DNA of 64,000 nucleotides from Pseudarthrobacter sp. NamB4 (GTDB lineage Bacteria > Actinomycetota > Actinomycetes > Actinomycetales > Micrococcaceae). The DNA lies in NCBI RefSeq assembly GCF_005796185.1, contig NZ_VAHM01000016.1:1-64000 (forward strand), written 5' to 3'. The notes under the pieces are model-generated. The model made no database searches. It had not been told where the DNA came from and saw only the letters and a list, made by a program, of their open reading frames with translations. This document shows, in pieces, positions 1 to 8,170 of this stretch. The first letter of the stretch is position 1. The number at the start of each line of letters is the position of its first letter. The translations under genes were made by a program, and so were the position numbers.

Positions 1-208
1 GGTCCCGCTCGGACGCCGTTGCCTCGAACGGAATCAGGTCGTTGTCGTGAAAGGTGATGCCGTACGCGCCGAGTTCGCTGAGCCGGTGTACGGCCTCAAC
101 CGGATCCAGCGCCGCACGGGTGGCGACGCCGAACGGGTCGGCGCCCGTCCAGCCAACGGTCCAGAGGCCGAAGGTGAACTTGTCAGCGGGAGTGGGGGAG
201 AGAGCCAT
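1..208 (-). CDS. xylA: Xylose isomerase, N-terminal part (runs off the left edge)
   Basis: Xylose isomerase converts D-xylose to D-xylulose in the cytoplasm, the first step of xylose use. Only the first 69 or so residues are in the window. They read [20 protein letters not shown], followed by a segment containing GADPFG and then [13 protein letters not shown], which is the characteristic start of actinobacterial (class I) xylose isomerases, including the His of the HDND motif near residue 54. The ATG lies at 206-208 on the minus strand. The gene is divergent from a ROK repressor at 336, the usual xylA/xylR layout, so repression by that protein is inferred. The C-terminal metal-binding half cannot be checked here. 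Confidence 0.9.
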   Translation of the reverse strand, partial: MALSPTPADKFTFGLWTVGWTGADPFGVATRAALDPVEAVHRLSELGAYGITFHDNDLIPFEATASERD

Positions 209-245
209 GATGCATCCTTGCAGTCAGTGCCGCGGTTGCGACGAT

Positions 246-264
246 TAGTTTATTGCCTGAACTA
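246..264. promoter_or_regulatory. Candidate ROK/XylR operator between xylA and xylR
   Basis: An interrupted palindrome TAGTT-N9-AACTA sits between the divergent xylA and ROK genes, 38 bp upstream of the xylA start. AT-rich palindromes of this kind are typical operators of XylR-type ROK repressors. Its identity as the operator is inferred from position and symmetry. Confidence 0.45.
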
Positions 265-335
265 TATGCGGGAAGTAGGGTGGGGTCAAGACCCCTGGGC
301 CCCCGCGGCCCGAAGTATTGGCAAGGAGAGCTGTA

Positions 336-1562
336 ATGGTGATGCCGGCATCTGCGGTGGCGGTGCCTGAGTCCGGAGTGCCCGGCAGTATGGGCGATGT
401 CCGCCGGAGCAATCTCTCATTGGTGCTGGGCAGGATCGCGGAGGCGCCTCCCGGTGTCCATCCAAGCCGGGCGCAGGTGGCCGCTGCGACGCGGCTCACC
501 AAGGCCTCGGTTTCGAGCCTCGTGCTGGACCTTTTGGAGGCCGGACTGCTCCGGGAAGTGGGGCTCAACCAGCAGGGACGCGGCCGGCCCAGCGTCGGAC
601 TGGAACTGAATCCTGCCCGGTCCGTCATGGGCATGGAAATCAATGTCGACTACATTTCGGCCGGCGTTACGGACCTCGCGGGCAACCTGCTTGTGCGCGA
701 GACGCAGGAGAGGGACAACCGGTCCGGCGGCCACGTCCCGGTGCTGGCAGCACTTGCCGGACTCGCAGCAAAGGTGCGCGCCGCGGCGGGAGATGGGGGT
801 GTCCAGGTGCTGGGGGGAGGGCTGGCAGTGCCCGGGTTGGTGGAGCCCGCGGCCGCGCGCGTCCTGACCGCCCCCAACCTGGGCTGGACCAACGTGGACC
901 TTGACCTCGGCGCACTGCTGCCCGATGTGCCGCTGGGCGTTGAGCTGTTCAACGAGGCGAACGCCGCTGCCCTGGCTGAGCTGCGGCACCGTCCGGACGG
1001 CGCGTCCGACTTTGTTTTCGTCTCGGGCGAAGTAGGCGTCGGTGGCGGGCTGGTTGTTGGTTCTGAACTCTTCACCGGTCCTGGAGGGCATGCCGGCGAA
1101 GTTGGCCACGTCGTGGTGGATCCCGAGGGCGTCCGCTGTTCCTGCGGCGGAACGGGCTGCCTGGAAACAGTGTCGGGCCAGGATGCCATTCTTGCCGCTG
1201 CCGGCATTGCGGCGGGGTCCCGGACGCGGTCCGAATCCATTGAGGCGCTCGTGCAGGCACTTCACGAGGGGCAGCCGCGCGCGCTGTCGGCGGTGGAACG
1301 CGCCGGGCAGTACCTCGGTGTTGCCCTGGCCTCAACCGCCCGCGTGATGAATGTTGGTTCGCTGGTGCTCGGCGGCCACTTTGCGGTCCTTGACCCGTGG
1401 CTAAGGGCCCCCCTTCTGGACAGCCTGGAGCGGTATGCCCCCGGCAGGTTCGCTCCGGAACAGGTGGGGCTTTCCGCGGTGGGGCAGGCCGGGGCGCTCC
1501 TTGGTGCGGCCGGGAGCGTGGTCCGGTCCCTGGTGGATGCGCCGCACCGGCTGCAGTACTAG
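336..1562 (+). CDS. ROK-family transcriptional repressor, XylR-like
   Basis: Probable xylose-responsive repressor of the divergent xylA. The protein has an N-terminal winged helix-turn-helix (roughly residues 15-75, containing the recognition stretch LTKASVSSLVLDLLEAGLL) followed by a ROK sugar-binding/kinase-like domain. The ROK zinc motif is intact (GHAGEVGHVVVDPEG, then CSCGGTGCLE). I chose the ATG at 336 because AAGGAGAG lies just upstream (323-330); a TTG at 318 in the same frame has no such site. At 408 aa it has normal ROK-repressor length. Specificity for xylose is inferred only from the neighbouring xylA. Confidence 0.85.
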   Translation: MVMPASAVAVPESGVPGSMGDVRRSNLSLVLGRIAEAPPGVHPSRAQVAAATRLTKASVSSLVLDLLEAGLLREVGLNQQGRGRPSVGLELNPARSVMGMEINVDYISAGVTDLAGNLLVRETQERDNRSGGHVPVLAALAGLAAKVRAAAGDGGVQVLGGGLAVPGLVEPAAARVLTAPNLGWTNVDLDLGALLPDVPLGVELFNEANAAALAELRHRPDGASDFVFVSGEVGVGGGLVVGSELFTGPGGHAGEVGHVVVDPEGVRCSCGGTGCLETVSGQDAILAAAGIAAGSRTRSESIEALVQALHEGQPRALSAVERAGQYLGVALASTARVMNVGSLVLGGHFAVLDPWLRAPLLDSLERYAPGRFAPEQVGLSAVGQAGALLGAAGSVVRSLVDAPHRLQY

Positions 1563-1652
1563 GCGTCGGGGCGTCCGCAGTTGCCGCTGTCACCCATCGT
1601 TGCTTCCATGACGTTAGGGACGGCAGCTGATAGGGCATTGAAGGAGAAAGCC

Positions 1653-1678
1653 GCGCCCCGGTCCATCGACCGGGGCGC
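1653..1678 (-). terminator. Hairpin terminator downstream of tRNA-Arg
   Basis: Perfect 11-bp stem (GCGCCCCGGTC / GACCGGGGCGC) with a CATC loop. On the minus strand it is followed by a T-rich stretch (GGCTTTCT), so it fits termination of the tRNA-Arg transcript. It may also stop read-through from the ROK gene. Confidence 0.65.
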
Positions 1679-1687
1679 CAACCCACG

Positions 1688-1763
1688 TGGTGCCCCAGGA
1701 GGGAATCGAACCCCCGACCGGCGGATTAGAAGGCCGCTGCTCTATCCCCTGAGCTACTGAGGC
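1688..1763 (-). tRNA. tRNA-Arg (anticodon TCT)
   Basis: Cloverleaf on the minus strand with a 7-bp acceptor stem GCCTCAG / CTGGGGC, D-arm GCTCAGGGGATAGAGC, anticodon loop CTTCTAA (TCT, reads AGA/AGG) and T-arm GGGGGTTCGATTCCCTC. CCA is encoded at 1688-1690. The anticodon stem has one C-T mismatch next to the loop. Confidence 0.95.
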
Positions 1764-1975
1764 AGTGGTTTCCGGAGCTGAAATCCGGCGCCTCAAAAAG
1801 TCTACATTGCCCGCACTGCGGGCGCTGTCATTGACTCCACGCTCCACTGATCCTCCACAAGCGGCTACAGCTGCGGGTTGTGCACATAGACCCATTGCTA
1901 CCTCCCCGGGGGTTGTCGTCGGCGCGAAGCTGGTCTTGCCTGCAAAGGCATAACCATTGAAGACAGGACGTAGAG

Positions 1976-2539
1976 ATGAGCGACACCATAACGATCCGGG
2001 GCTTTGTTGCCACCGAGATCAAAAGCACTACAACGACAGGGGGAGTGGCCACCGCCTCTTTCCGGATAGGATCCACCACCCGGCGCTATGACAGGGCAAC
2101 CGGCACCTGGGCAGACGGCCATACCAACTGGTTCCTGGTCCAGGGCTACCGCCACCTTGCGGGCAGCATGGGCTGCAGCATCAGGAAGGGCCAGCCCGTC
2201 ATCGTGGTGGGCAAGCTGAAAATCCGCAGCTGGGAAAGGGACGGCAGGGTCTACTACTCACACACCATTGATGCCGAGGCCGTAGGCCATGACCTCACCT
2301 GGGGCACGGCCAACTTCATCCGGTCCTCCACCAAGCCCCTGCTCTCGCTGGTGGAACAGGAACCGTCCTTCGACGGCGGCCATCAGCCCGGCCCGGACGG
2401 AACCTTCGAGGAGCCTGAGGACACTGGAGAGGAAGGGGCCGAGGGCGACGATCCGGCTGCAGCGTACGTCGAGGACAGAAACGGTGACTTGGTAGCCCTG
2501 GACCTCGAAACGGGGGAACTGGCCGAATCCGGAGTTTAG
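1976..2539 (+). CDS. Single-stranded DNA-binding protein, OB-fold, paralogue type
   Basis: An SSB-family protein that would bind single-stranded DNA. The first 110 or so residues match an OB-fold SSB core: MSDTITIRGFVATEI, then RRYDRATGTWADGHTNWFLV, then KGQPVIVVGKLKIRSWERDG. The rest is acidic and low in complexity. Canonical SSBs end in an acidic tip closing with Pro-Phe that recruits repair and replication proteins; this one ends in GELAESGV and lacks it. It also stands alone, not between rpsF and rpsR as the replicative ssb does. It is therefore probably an accessory SSB, for example for competence or recombination; that role is inference. The start is the ATG at 1976, preceded by GGACGTAGAG. 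Confidence 0.8.
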   Translation: MSDTITIRGFVATEIKSTTTTGGVATASFRIGSTTRRYDRATGTWADGHTNWFLVQGYRHLAGSMGCSIRKGQPVIVVGKLKIRSWERDGRVYYSHTIDAEAVGHDLTWGTANFIRSSTKPLLSLVEQEPSFDGGHQPGPDGTFEEPEDTGEEGAEGDDPAAAYVEDRNGDLVALDLETGELAESGV

Positions 2540-2705
2540 CGAATCCACGTCCCGATCCGGACTCTTGGACATCTGATCCGGAGTAAGGCAAGTCCTGCTG
2601 TCAACGCTTACTGGTTTCCTGGCGGGCAGGGGGCGGCATCCCCCCGGCCGCGACCTGCCCGCGCAGGATGTAACCGGCTACAGGTCCGCGTGGCAGAATG
2701 GCACC

Positions 2706-3341
2706 ATGCGGCGCACCCCCGACCACCGGCAGAACACTGCGGCCGGTGCCCCACCCGCTGCTTCTTACGCTTCCAATATATTTTTCGCACCCCGCCTCCT
2801 GGCGATGCTGGCCGGAGCCGTGCTGGTCACCTCCCTGGCCGGCTGCGGCGGCGGGATCCCTTTGGATAACCGGGCAGCGCCGGCTGGGCGGGAAACGGCA
2901 GCCCCATCTGGTGACGTCCCGGCCACGGATACTGCTGCGCCCGGAGCTCAGCCTGCAGGCCCTCTGGTGGACACCTCTCCGACCGCGCCAGTTTCGGGCG
3001 GCGCAGCCGACGGCGGCGCGTCCGGTGCCGGAGCCGCCGCCGCTGAAGCTGCCGCTAGCGAAACAGTGCGGCAGACGGTGACGGAAACGCTCGGCAGGCT
3101 GGCGGCCGGTACGCCCAAGCCGTCCACGGCACAGGTAAGTGAAGCGCTGACTGGAGCGGGGATCGCGCCCGGAGTACTTGAGGTGTCGCAGAGCCGGACA
3201 CCCACCGGCCTGGAGGCGGACGCGATCGAGGCGGCCGTGCTGCAGGGGAGGGACTGCGTAATCGGCCAGGTGCGCGACGGCGCCGTGGCAGTGACGGTCC
3301 TTCCGGTACTGGCGAGCGGCAAGTGCTTTGTAGGCTCGTGA
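2706..3341 (+). CDS. Secreted lipoprotein of unknown function (DUF6993-like)
   Basis: A 211-aa exported lipoprotein. It has a basic N-terminus, a hydrophobic stretch (residues 28-44) and a lipobox ending in SLAGC with Cys47 as the likely lipidation site. A long Ala/Gly/Pro-rich linker follows (about 50-125). The conserved C-terminal domain (about 125-211) contains two cysteines, in GRDCVIG and GKCFVG, that could form a disulfide outside the cell. I recall this C-terminal domain as one common in Micrococcaceae, but no activity is known to me. It is monocistronic, ahead of ettA. Confidence 0.7.
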   Translation: MRRTPDHRQNTAAGAPPAASYASNIFFAPRLLAMLAGAVLVTSLAGCGGGIPLDNRAAPAGRETAAPSGDVPATDTAAPGAQPAGPLVDTSPTAPVSGGAADGGASGAGAAAAEAAASETVRQTVTETLGRLAAGTPKPSTAQVSEALTGAGIAPGVLEVSQSRTPTGLEADAIEAAVLQGRDCVIGQVRDGAVAVTVLPVLASGKCFVGS

Positions 3342-3393
3342 GCCTGCTGGCCGGAATGTGAGATATGCCCGCCAACCCACTAGATTTGGAATC

Positions 3394-5076
3394 ATGGCGG
3401 AATTTATCTACACAATGACCAAGGCCCGCAAAGCCGTTGGCGAAAAACTTATTCTTGATGACGTAAGCATGTCCTTCTTCCCCGGTGCCAAGATCGGCGT
3501 CGTGGGCCCGAACGGTGCCGGTAAGTCCACCATCCTAAAGATCATGGCAGGGCTGGACACCCCCTCGAACGGCGAGGCGCGGCTCAGCCCCGGGTACACG
3601 GTGGGCATCCTGCTCCAGGAACCCCCGCTCAACGAAGAAAAGACCGTCCTGGGCAACGTCCAGGAAGGCGTGGGCGAGATCTACGGCAAGATCCAGCGGT
3701 TCAACGAAATCTCCGAGGAGATGGCCAGCCCCGACGCTGACTATGACACCCTCCTTGAAGAGATGGGCAAGCTTCAGGAAGCCATCGACGCTGCCGACGC
3801 CTGGGACCTCGACTCCCAGCTTGAACAGGCCATGGATGCACTTCGCTGCCCGCCGGCAGACGCCGACGTCACGAACCTTTCCGGCGGTGAGCGCCGGCGC
3901 GTCGCACTCTGCAAACTCCTCCTGCAGAAGCCTGACCTGCTGCTGCTGGACGAGCCCACCAACCACCTGGACGCAGAAAGCGTTCTGTGGCTGGAGCAGC
4001 ACCTCTCCAACTACCCCGGCGCAGTCCTCGCCGTGACCCACGACCGCTACTTCCTTGACCACGTGGCGGAATGGATCGCCGAGGTTGACCGCGGCCACCT
4101 GTACCCCTACGAAGGCAACTACTCCACTTACCTGGAGAAGAAGCGTGCCCGCCTGGAGATCCAGGGCAAGAAGGACGCGAAGCAGGCCAAGCGCCTCGCG
4201 GAAGAACTCGAGTGGGTGCGCTCCAACGCCAAGGGCCGCCAGACCAAGTCCAAGGCCCGTCTGGCCCGGTACGAGGAAATGGCCGCGGAGGCGGACCGGA
4301 CCCGCAAGCTGGATTTCGAAGAAATCCAGATCCCGCCGGGACCCCGCCTGGGCGGTCTGGTCCTGGAAGCCAAGAACCTGCAGAAGGGCTTCGAAGACCG
4401 GGTCCTGATCGACGGTCTGTCCTTCAGCCTGCCCCGCAACGGCATCGTGGGCGTTATTGGCCCTAACGGCGTCGGCAAGACCACCCTGTTCAAGACCATC
4501 GTCGGCCTGGAACCGCTGGACGGCGGCGACCTGAAGATCGGCGATTCGGTCAAGATCTCCTATGCGGACCAGAGCCGCGGCGGCATCGACCCCAACAAGA
4601 CCCTCTGGGAGGTCGTGTCCGATGGGCTCGACTTCATCCAGGTGGGCAACGTTGAAATGCCGTCCCGCGCCTACGTTGCCGCCTTCGGCTTCAAGGGCCC
4701 CGACCAGCAGAAGAAGGCCGGGGTGCTGTCCGGTGGTGAGCGCAACCGCCTGAACCTCGCCCTGACCCTTAAACAGGGCGGTAACCTCCTGCTCCTTGAC
4801 GAGCCCACCAACGACCTCGACGTTGAAACCCTCAGCAGCCTGGAAAACGCGCTGCTCGAGTTCCCCGGCTGCGCCGTGGTGGTCTCGCACGACCGTTGGT
4901 TCCTGGACCGCGTGGCCACGCACATCCTGGCCTACGAAGGCGACGAGGAAAACCCCTCCAAGTGGTACTGGTTCGAGGGCAACTTCGAATCCTACGAGGA
5001 GAACAAGGTGGAACGGCTGGGACCGGATGCAGCCAAGCCGCACCGTGTCACGCACCGCCGCCTGACCCGCGACTAG
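3394..5076 (+). CDS. ettA: Energy-dependent translational throttle EttA (ABC-F ATPase)
   Basis: EttA is a cytoplasmic ABC-F protein that binds the ribosomal E site and couples translation elongation to the ATP/ADP ratio. Two ATPase domains are visible. Domain 1 has Walker A GPNGAGKST (about residues 38-46), signature LSGGERRR and Walker B LLLLDEPTNHLD. Domain 2 has GPNGVGKTT, LSGGERNR and LLLLDEPTNDLD. The EttA arm and the linker rich in Lys/Arg/Glu lie between them. No membrane segment is present. Start ATG 3394 gives the family-typical MAEFIYTM; an in-frame ATG at 3358 would add 12 unrelated residues. The 560-aa length is normal. A strong terminator follows. Confidence 0.95.
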   Translation: MAEFIYTMTKARKAVGEKLILDDVSMSFFPGAKIGVVGPNGAGKSTILKIMAGLDTPSNGEARLSPGYTVGILLQEPPLNEEKTVLGNVQEGVGEIYGKIQRFNEISEEMASPDADYDTLLEEMGKLQEAIDAADAWDLDSQLEQAMDALRCPPADADVTNLSGGERRRVALCKLLLQKPDLLLLDEPTNHLDAESVLWLEQHLSNYPGAVLAVTHDRYFLDHVAEWIAEVDRGHLYPYEGNYSTYLEKKRARLEIQGKKDAKQAKRLAEELEWVRSNAKGRQTKSKARLARYEEMAAEADRTRKLDFEEIQIPPGPRLGGLVLEAKNLQKGFEDRVLIDGLSFSLPRNGIVGVIGPNGVGKTTLFKTIVGLEPLDGGDLKIGDSVKISYADQSRGGIDPNKTLWEVVSDGLDFIQVGNVEMPSRAYVAAFGFKGPDQQKKAGVLSGGERNRLNLALTLKQGGNLLLLDEPTNDLDVETLSSLENALLEFPGCAVVVSHDRWFLDRVATHILAYEGDEENPSKWYWFEGNFESYEENKVERLGPDAAKPHRVTHRRLTRD

Positions 5077-5115
5077 GACATAGATCGGCCAGGGAACAGC
5101 GCAGGGAAAAACCGG

Positions 5116-5150
5116 AGGCGGGCACCCCATCCATGGGGTGCCCGCCTTTT
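5116..5150. terminator. Bidirectional terminator between ettA and tesB
   Basis: Nearly perfect inverted repeat AGGCGGGCACCCCAT / ATGGGGTGCCCGCCT with T runs on both strands (TTTT to the right; TTTTT on the minus strand side). It lies between two convergent genes. Confidence 0.85.
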
Positions 5151-5160
5151 GCGTAATCTG

Positions 5161-6141
5161 CTAGTTCCGGCCCGCCTTGCGGATCTGGTGCTCCATCACC
5201 TTGGACTGGAAGGCACCCACTACCTTGCTCTTCACATCCGTGGGCACCCGGACCATGCCCTCCTGGGCAACCGATGCAACGTGCTGGCCCGCCTGGTTGA
5301 AGATTTTGCCTGTGGCCAAGCCGCGGGCACCCTGGGCGCTGGGCGATTCCTGGACGTACAGCAGCCACTCGTCCACCCGGGCGGGGCGGTGCCACCACAT
5401 TGCGTGGTCAAGGCTGGCAACGGTCATCCCCGGCGTGATCCAGCTCAGCCCATGGCGCCGCAGGACGGACTCAAGCAAGGTGTAGTCACTCGCGTATGCT
5501 AGGGCGGCCCGGTGCAGGTTGGGGTTGTCCGGCATGGGCCCAAAGGTCTTCATCCAGACAGCGTTGCGGGCTTCTTTCGGCCCTTTGGCTGAAACGTACA
5601 GCGGGGCATCCACGTGCCGAATGTCGAAGGGCCGCTCGTAGGCCCAGTGCCGTGCCACGGGGTGGTCGAACTTGCCCAGGAGGTCGGCGGTGCTGGGCAA
5701 GGATTCGGGGTCGGGAATGCCGGCGGGCATCTCGGATTCGTGCTCGATGCCTTCGTCCTCGCCCTGGAACGAGGCGATCATGGACAGGATGGGAAAACCT
5801 TCCTGGTAGGCGTGCACACGGCGGGCGGAAAAGGAGCGGCCGTCACGCAGGCGCTGGACGCCGAAGGTGATGGGCTTGTTCGCATCGCCCGGGCGGAGGA
5901 AGTATCCGTGCATAGAATGCACAAAACGCCCGGGGTCCACTGTCCTCATGGAAGCGATCAGTGACTGGGCCAGTACCTGGCCGCCGAAGACCCGGTGGTG
6001 GGGCTGCTGCTGGGAAGGACCAAGGAAGATGTCCTCGTCCGTCCGGGCTCCCTCCAGCTGGCCGAGGTCGAGGAGCGAGATAAGCGAGGCAGTGGGGTCT
6101 GCGCTGGGTAGCGCCAGGAGTTCGGCGTCGGCTTCAGTCAT
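5161..6141 (-). CDS. tesB: Acyl-CoA thioesterase II
   Basis: Hydrolyses acyl-CoA to free fatty acid and CoA in the cytoplasm. The 326-aa protein has the double-hotdog layout of TesB. The N-terminal half has QQQPHHRVFGGQVLAQSL and then VHSMHGYFLRPGD; the C-terminal half has LASLDHAMWWHRPARVDEWL, with the conserved Asp and the following Gln/Thr-type active-site region around SPSAQGARGLATG. The length matches the family. It is convergent with ettA and divergent from the hypothetical gene at 6205. Confidence 0.92.
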   Translation of the reverse strand: MTEADAELLALPSADPTASLISLLDLGQLEGARTDEDIFLGPSQQQPHHRVFGGQVLAQSLIASMRTVDPGRFVHSMHGYFLRPGDANKPITFGVQRLRDGRSFSARRVHAYQEGFPILSMIASFQGEDEGIEHESEMPAGIPDPESLPSTADLLGKFDHPVARHWAYERPFDIRHVDAPLYVSAKGPKEARNAVWMKTFGPMPDNPNLHRAALAYASDYTLLESVLRRHGLSWITPGMTVASLDHAMWWHRPARVDEWLLYVQESPSAQGARGLATGKIFNQAGQHVASVAQEGMVRVPTDVKSKVVGAFQSKVMEHQIRKAGRN

Positions 6142-6204
6142 GGTTCGACTCTAGACGGCACCCCCGGACTGCTCAACAAAGCTCCAGCCGGTAGTGTTCT
6201 TGGT

Positions 6205-6864
6205 GTGACTGACTTACTCACCTCGTCTTTCCGGTTCGCCGATCCGCGGGACCTCGCTGATCTTCGAACATTCGCCACCCGGGCGAAGGCCATCGACGAC
6301 GGCGCCATCCGGCTCCAGGCTGCGGGTTCCGTTCTCGCCGCGTACGTCTGCGTCCTGAGGCCAAGAGTGCTGGGTGAGTCGACCCCCACCATCCTCGGGC
6401 TTCGCACGATGGCACTGGCAACGCCCTCCGGGACGGATGTCACGGTGGCTTTGTCCGCCGTCCTGGACCGCCTGGCGCGCTCCGCCGGGGACGACGTGGA
6501 ACTGCCGGTGCCGCCGTCGACCGTCACCGAATCGTGGACAGGAGTGGGTGCCCCCCGGAGTGGGTGGGAGCTCGTGGGCCAGCGAAGCGACGCAGGACTC
6601 CGGAAGGCCGCCGAGGCAGGGATCGCGGAAGTGGCAGGAATCGTACCGGACAAGCCGGGCGCGCTGATCGTCAACAACGCCCGTGCCGCTGTATGGGGGA
6701 GGGAGCTGGACGAGTCAGGCCTGCCGGCCGGAGCCGCTTTCGCCGCCCTGGCCCTGGGGTTCCTCGCCGACGGGGACCAGAAGCTCTACCGGGCCGGCCG
6801 CTGGTTCCGGCTCAGCGGCACCCGCGGCCACGTGCTCGCGCGCACCGGGAGCGGGCTGCTCTAA
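6205..6864 (+). CDS. Hypothetical protein, conserved in Micrococcaceae
   Basis: A 219-aa soluble protein that I do not recognise. It starts with GTG at 6205 and shows no signal peptide or convincing membrane helix. The middle contains an Ala/Val-rich alpha/beta pattern and the C-terminus reads GRWFRLSGTRGHVLARTG. Codon use looks like that of its neighbours and the frame is open throughout, so it is probably real. It is divergent from tesB with only 63 bp between starts, so the two likely share a promoter region. No function is proposed. Confidence 0.65.
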   Translation: MTDLLTSSFRFADPRDLADLRTFATRAKAIDDGAIRLQAAGSVLAAYVCVLRPRVLGESTPTILGLRTMALATPSGTDVTVALSAVLDRLARSAGDDVELPVPPSTVTESWTGVGAPRSGWELVGQRSDAGLRKAAEAGIAEVAGIVPDKPGALIVNNARAAVWGRELDESGLPAGAAFAALALGFLADGDQKLYRAGRWFRLSGTRGHVLARTGSGLL

Positions 6865-6914
6865 GGCCGGGCGCCATCAGCAGCGGTGTCCAGGGACAGC
6901 TGCTGCACGAGCGG

Positions 6915-7364
6915 TTAGGGCGTTGACGGGCTGTTCACCATGGACAGTGCTGCGCGCTCCATGTAGTCCCACAGCGTTCCCTCGTAGAGCGGCGGCAATT
7001 CCAGGGCGTCGACGGCGGCACGCATGTGGAAGAGCCAGCGTTCCTTCGCCTCGGGCGTCACTTTGAAGGGCATGTGCCGCATGCGCAGCCGTGGATGCCC
7101 GCGCTCTTCGCCATATGTGGTGGGCCCGCCCCAGTACTGTTCCAGGAACATCAGGAACCGGCGCTTCGCCGGCGCCAGGTCCTCCTCGGGGTACATGGGA
7201 CGCAGCAGCGGGTCTGTTGCAACCCCGTCGTAAAAGACGTCGATCAGCTTCACGAACGTCTCATGGCCGCCGACGGCCTCGTAGAAGTTGTCGGTGTAGC
7301 CGGGCTTGCTGAACGGATCGTTCTGCATCAGCTGCGGGCGCTGCGGCTCGATGGGGATGGTCAT
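6915..7364 (-). CDS. glbO: Group II truncated haemoglobin
   Basis: Haem protein of the trHbO class, tied in actinobacteria to oxygen/peroxide handling and respiration. Landmarks are FVKLIDVFYDGVATDP (B helix to CD corner), YWGGPTTY, the proximal-His segment RMRHMPF with His F8, and RWLFHMRAAVD carrying the group II Trp at G8. The length of 149 aa is normal once an N-terminal extension of about 20 residues is allowed. It starts 2 nt after the mscS stop codon, so the two form an operon. In M. tuberculosis glbO (Rv2470) also lies close to pepN. Confidence 0.93.
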   Translation of the reverse strand: MTIPIEPQRPQLMQNDPFSKPGYTDNFYEAVGGHETFVKLIDVFYDGVATDPLLRPMYPEEDLAPAKRRFLMFLEQYWGGPTTYGEERGHPRLRMRHMPFKVTPEAKERWLFHMRAAVDALELPPLYEGTLWDYMERAALSMVNSPSTP

Positions 7365-7366
7365 GG

Positions 7367-8053
7367 TCAGTCTCCGGCCTTCTGCTCGGTCTTTTTGGTT
7401 TCGGCGCCCTGGTCACTGCCCTGGTCCGTGGTCCCGTCCGGCAACTCGTGCGATGGGGTGTAGTTCCCCTGTGAGCGGTTGCCCACCCGCAGGATCTCCC
7501 CGTTGCGCAGGTACCAGATGGCGCCGTCGTCGGAGCGTACCCGGGTGATGCGCAGCCCCATGGATTCCACCACGCCCACAACCTCGCTGGTTTCAATGAC
7601 GTCGCCGATTCCGTACTGGTCTTCAATGGTAATGAAGATTCCAGCCAGGAAGTCGCGGATCAGCTGCTGGGCACCGAAACCGATGGCGACACCCAGGATG
7701 CCTACGCTGGTGAGGAGGGGTGCGATGTTGATGTCCAGGTTCTGGAGTACGTACATGCCCGTGATGATGACCACCAGTACTCCGACGACGCTGTTCAACA
7801 GGGAACCGATTGTCTCGGCGCGCTGGACGCGCCGTTCATGGTCCAGGGCACGCAGCGCCGGGGCCACCCACTTGAACGTGGGCCTCTTGAACAGGCTGCT
7901 GCCCGAGGCCACCCGCCGGGTGATGCGGGAAATGATGAACGTGGCTACAAGCCAGACCGTGACGCCCACGCCGAGGCTGATCACGATGCCCGTGATGCTT
8001 ACGCCGCCCGGATCACTGGCGGCGGAAGGAAGGACTGACAACATGCTGACCAT
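7367..8053 (-). CDS. Small MscS-type mechanosensitive ion channel
   Basis: Inner-membrane channel that opens on membrane tension to release osmolytes. The 228-aa protein has an N-terminal helix (about 20-42), a second (about 85-105) and the pore helix followed by the signature GVAIGFGAQQLIRDFLAGIFITIEDQYGIGD, then the MscS beta domain (GVVESMGLRITRVRSDDG). The C-terminus is a short charged tail instead of the full cytoplasmic cage, so this is a minimal MscS. It is the first gene of a two-gene operon with glbO. Confidence 0.88.
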   Translation of the reverse strand: MVSMLSVLPSAASDPGGVSITGIVISLGVGVTVWLVATFIISRITRRVASGSSLFKRPTFKWVAPALRALDHERRVQRAETIGSLLNSVVGVLVVIITGMYVLQNLDINIAPLLTSVGILGVAIGFGAQQLIRDFLAGIFITIEDQYGIGDVIETSEVVGVVESMGLRITRVRSDDGAIWYLRNGEILRVGNRSQGNYTPSHELPDGTTDQGSDQGAETKKTEQKAGD

Positions 8054-8170
8054 AAGGGGGAAATACTCCTGGGTTCTCCGGCCGGTGCCGGGGATCGTAC
8101 ACCGCCGCGCAGGCTAAGCCCGGCGCGGAAGCTCTGTTCTCTTTTAACCCTAGCGCCGTAGCGTGTTCAC

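Noticed and set aside
3535..5130. A 531-codon minus-strand frame across ettA
   Set aside because: Antisense shadow of an obvious ABC-F gene.
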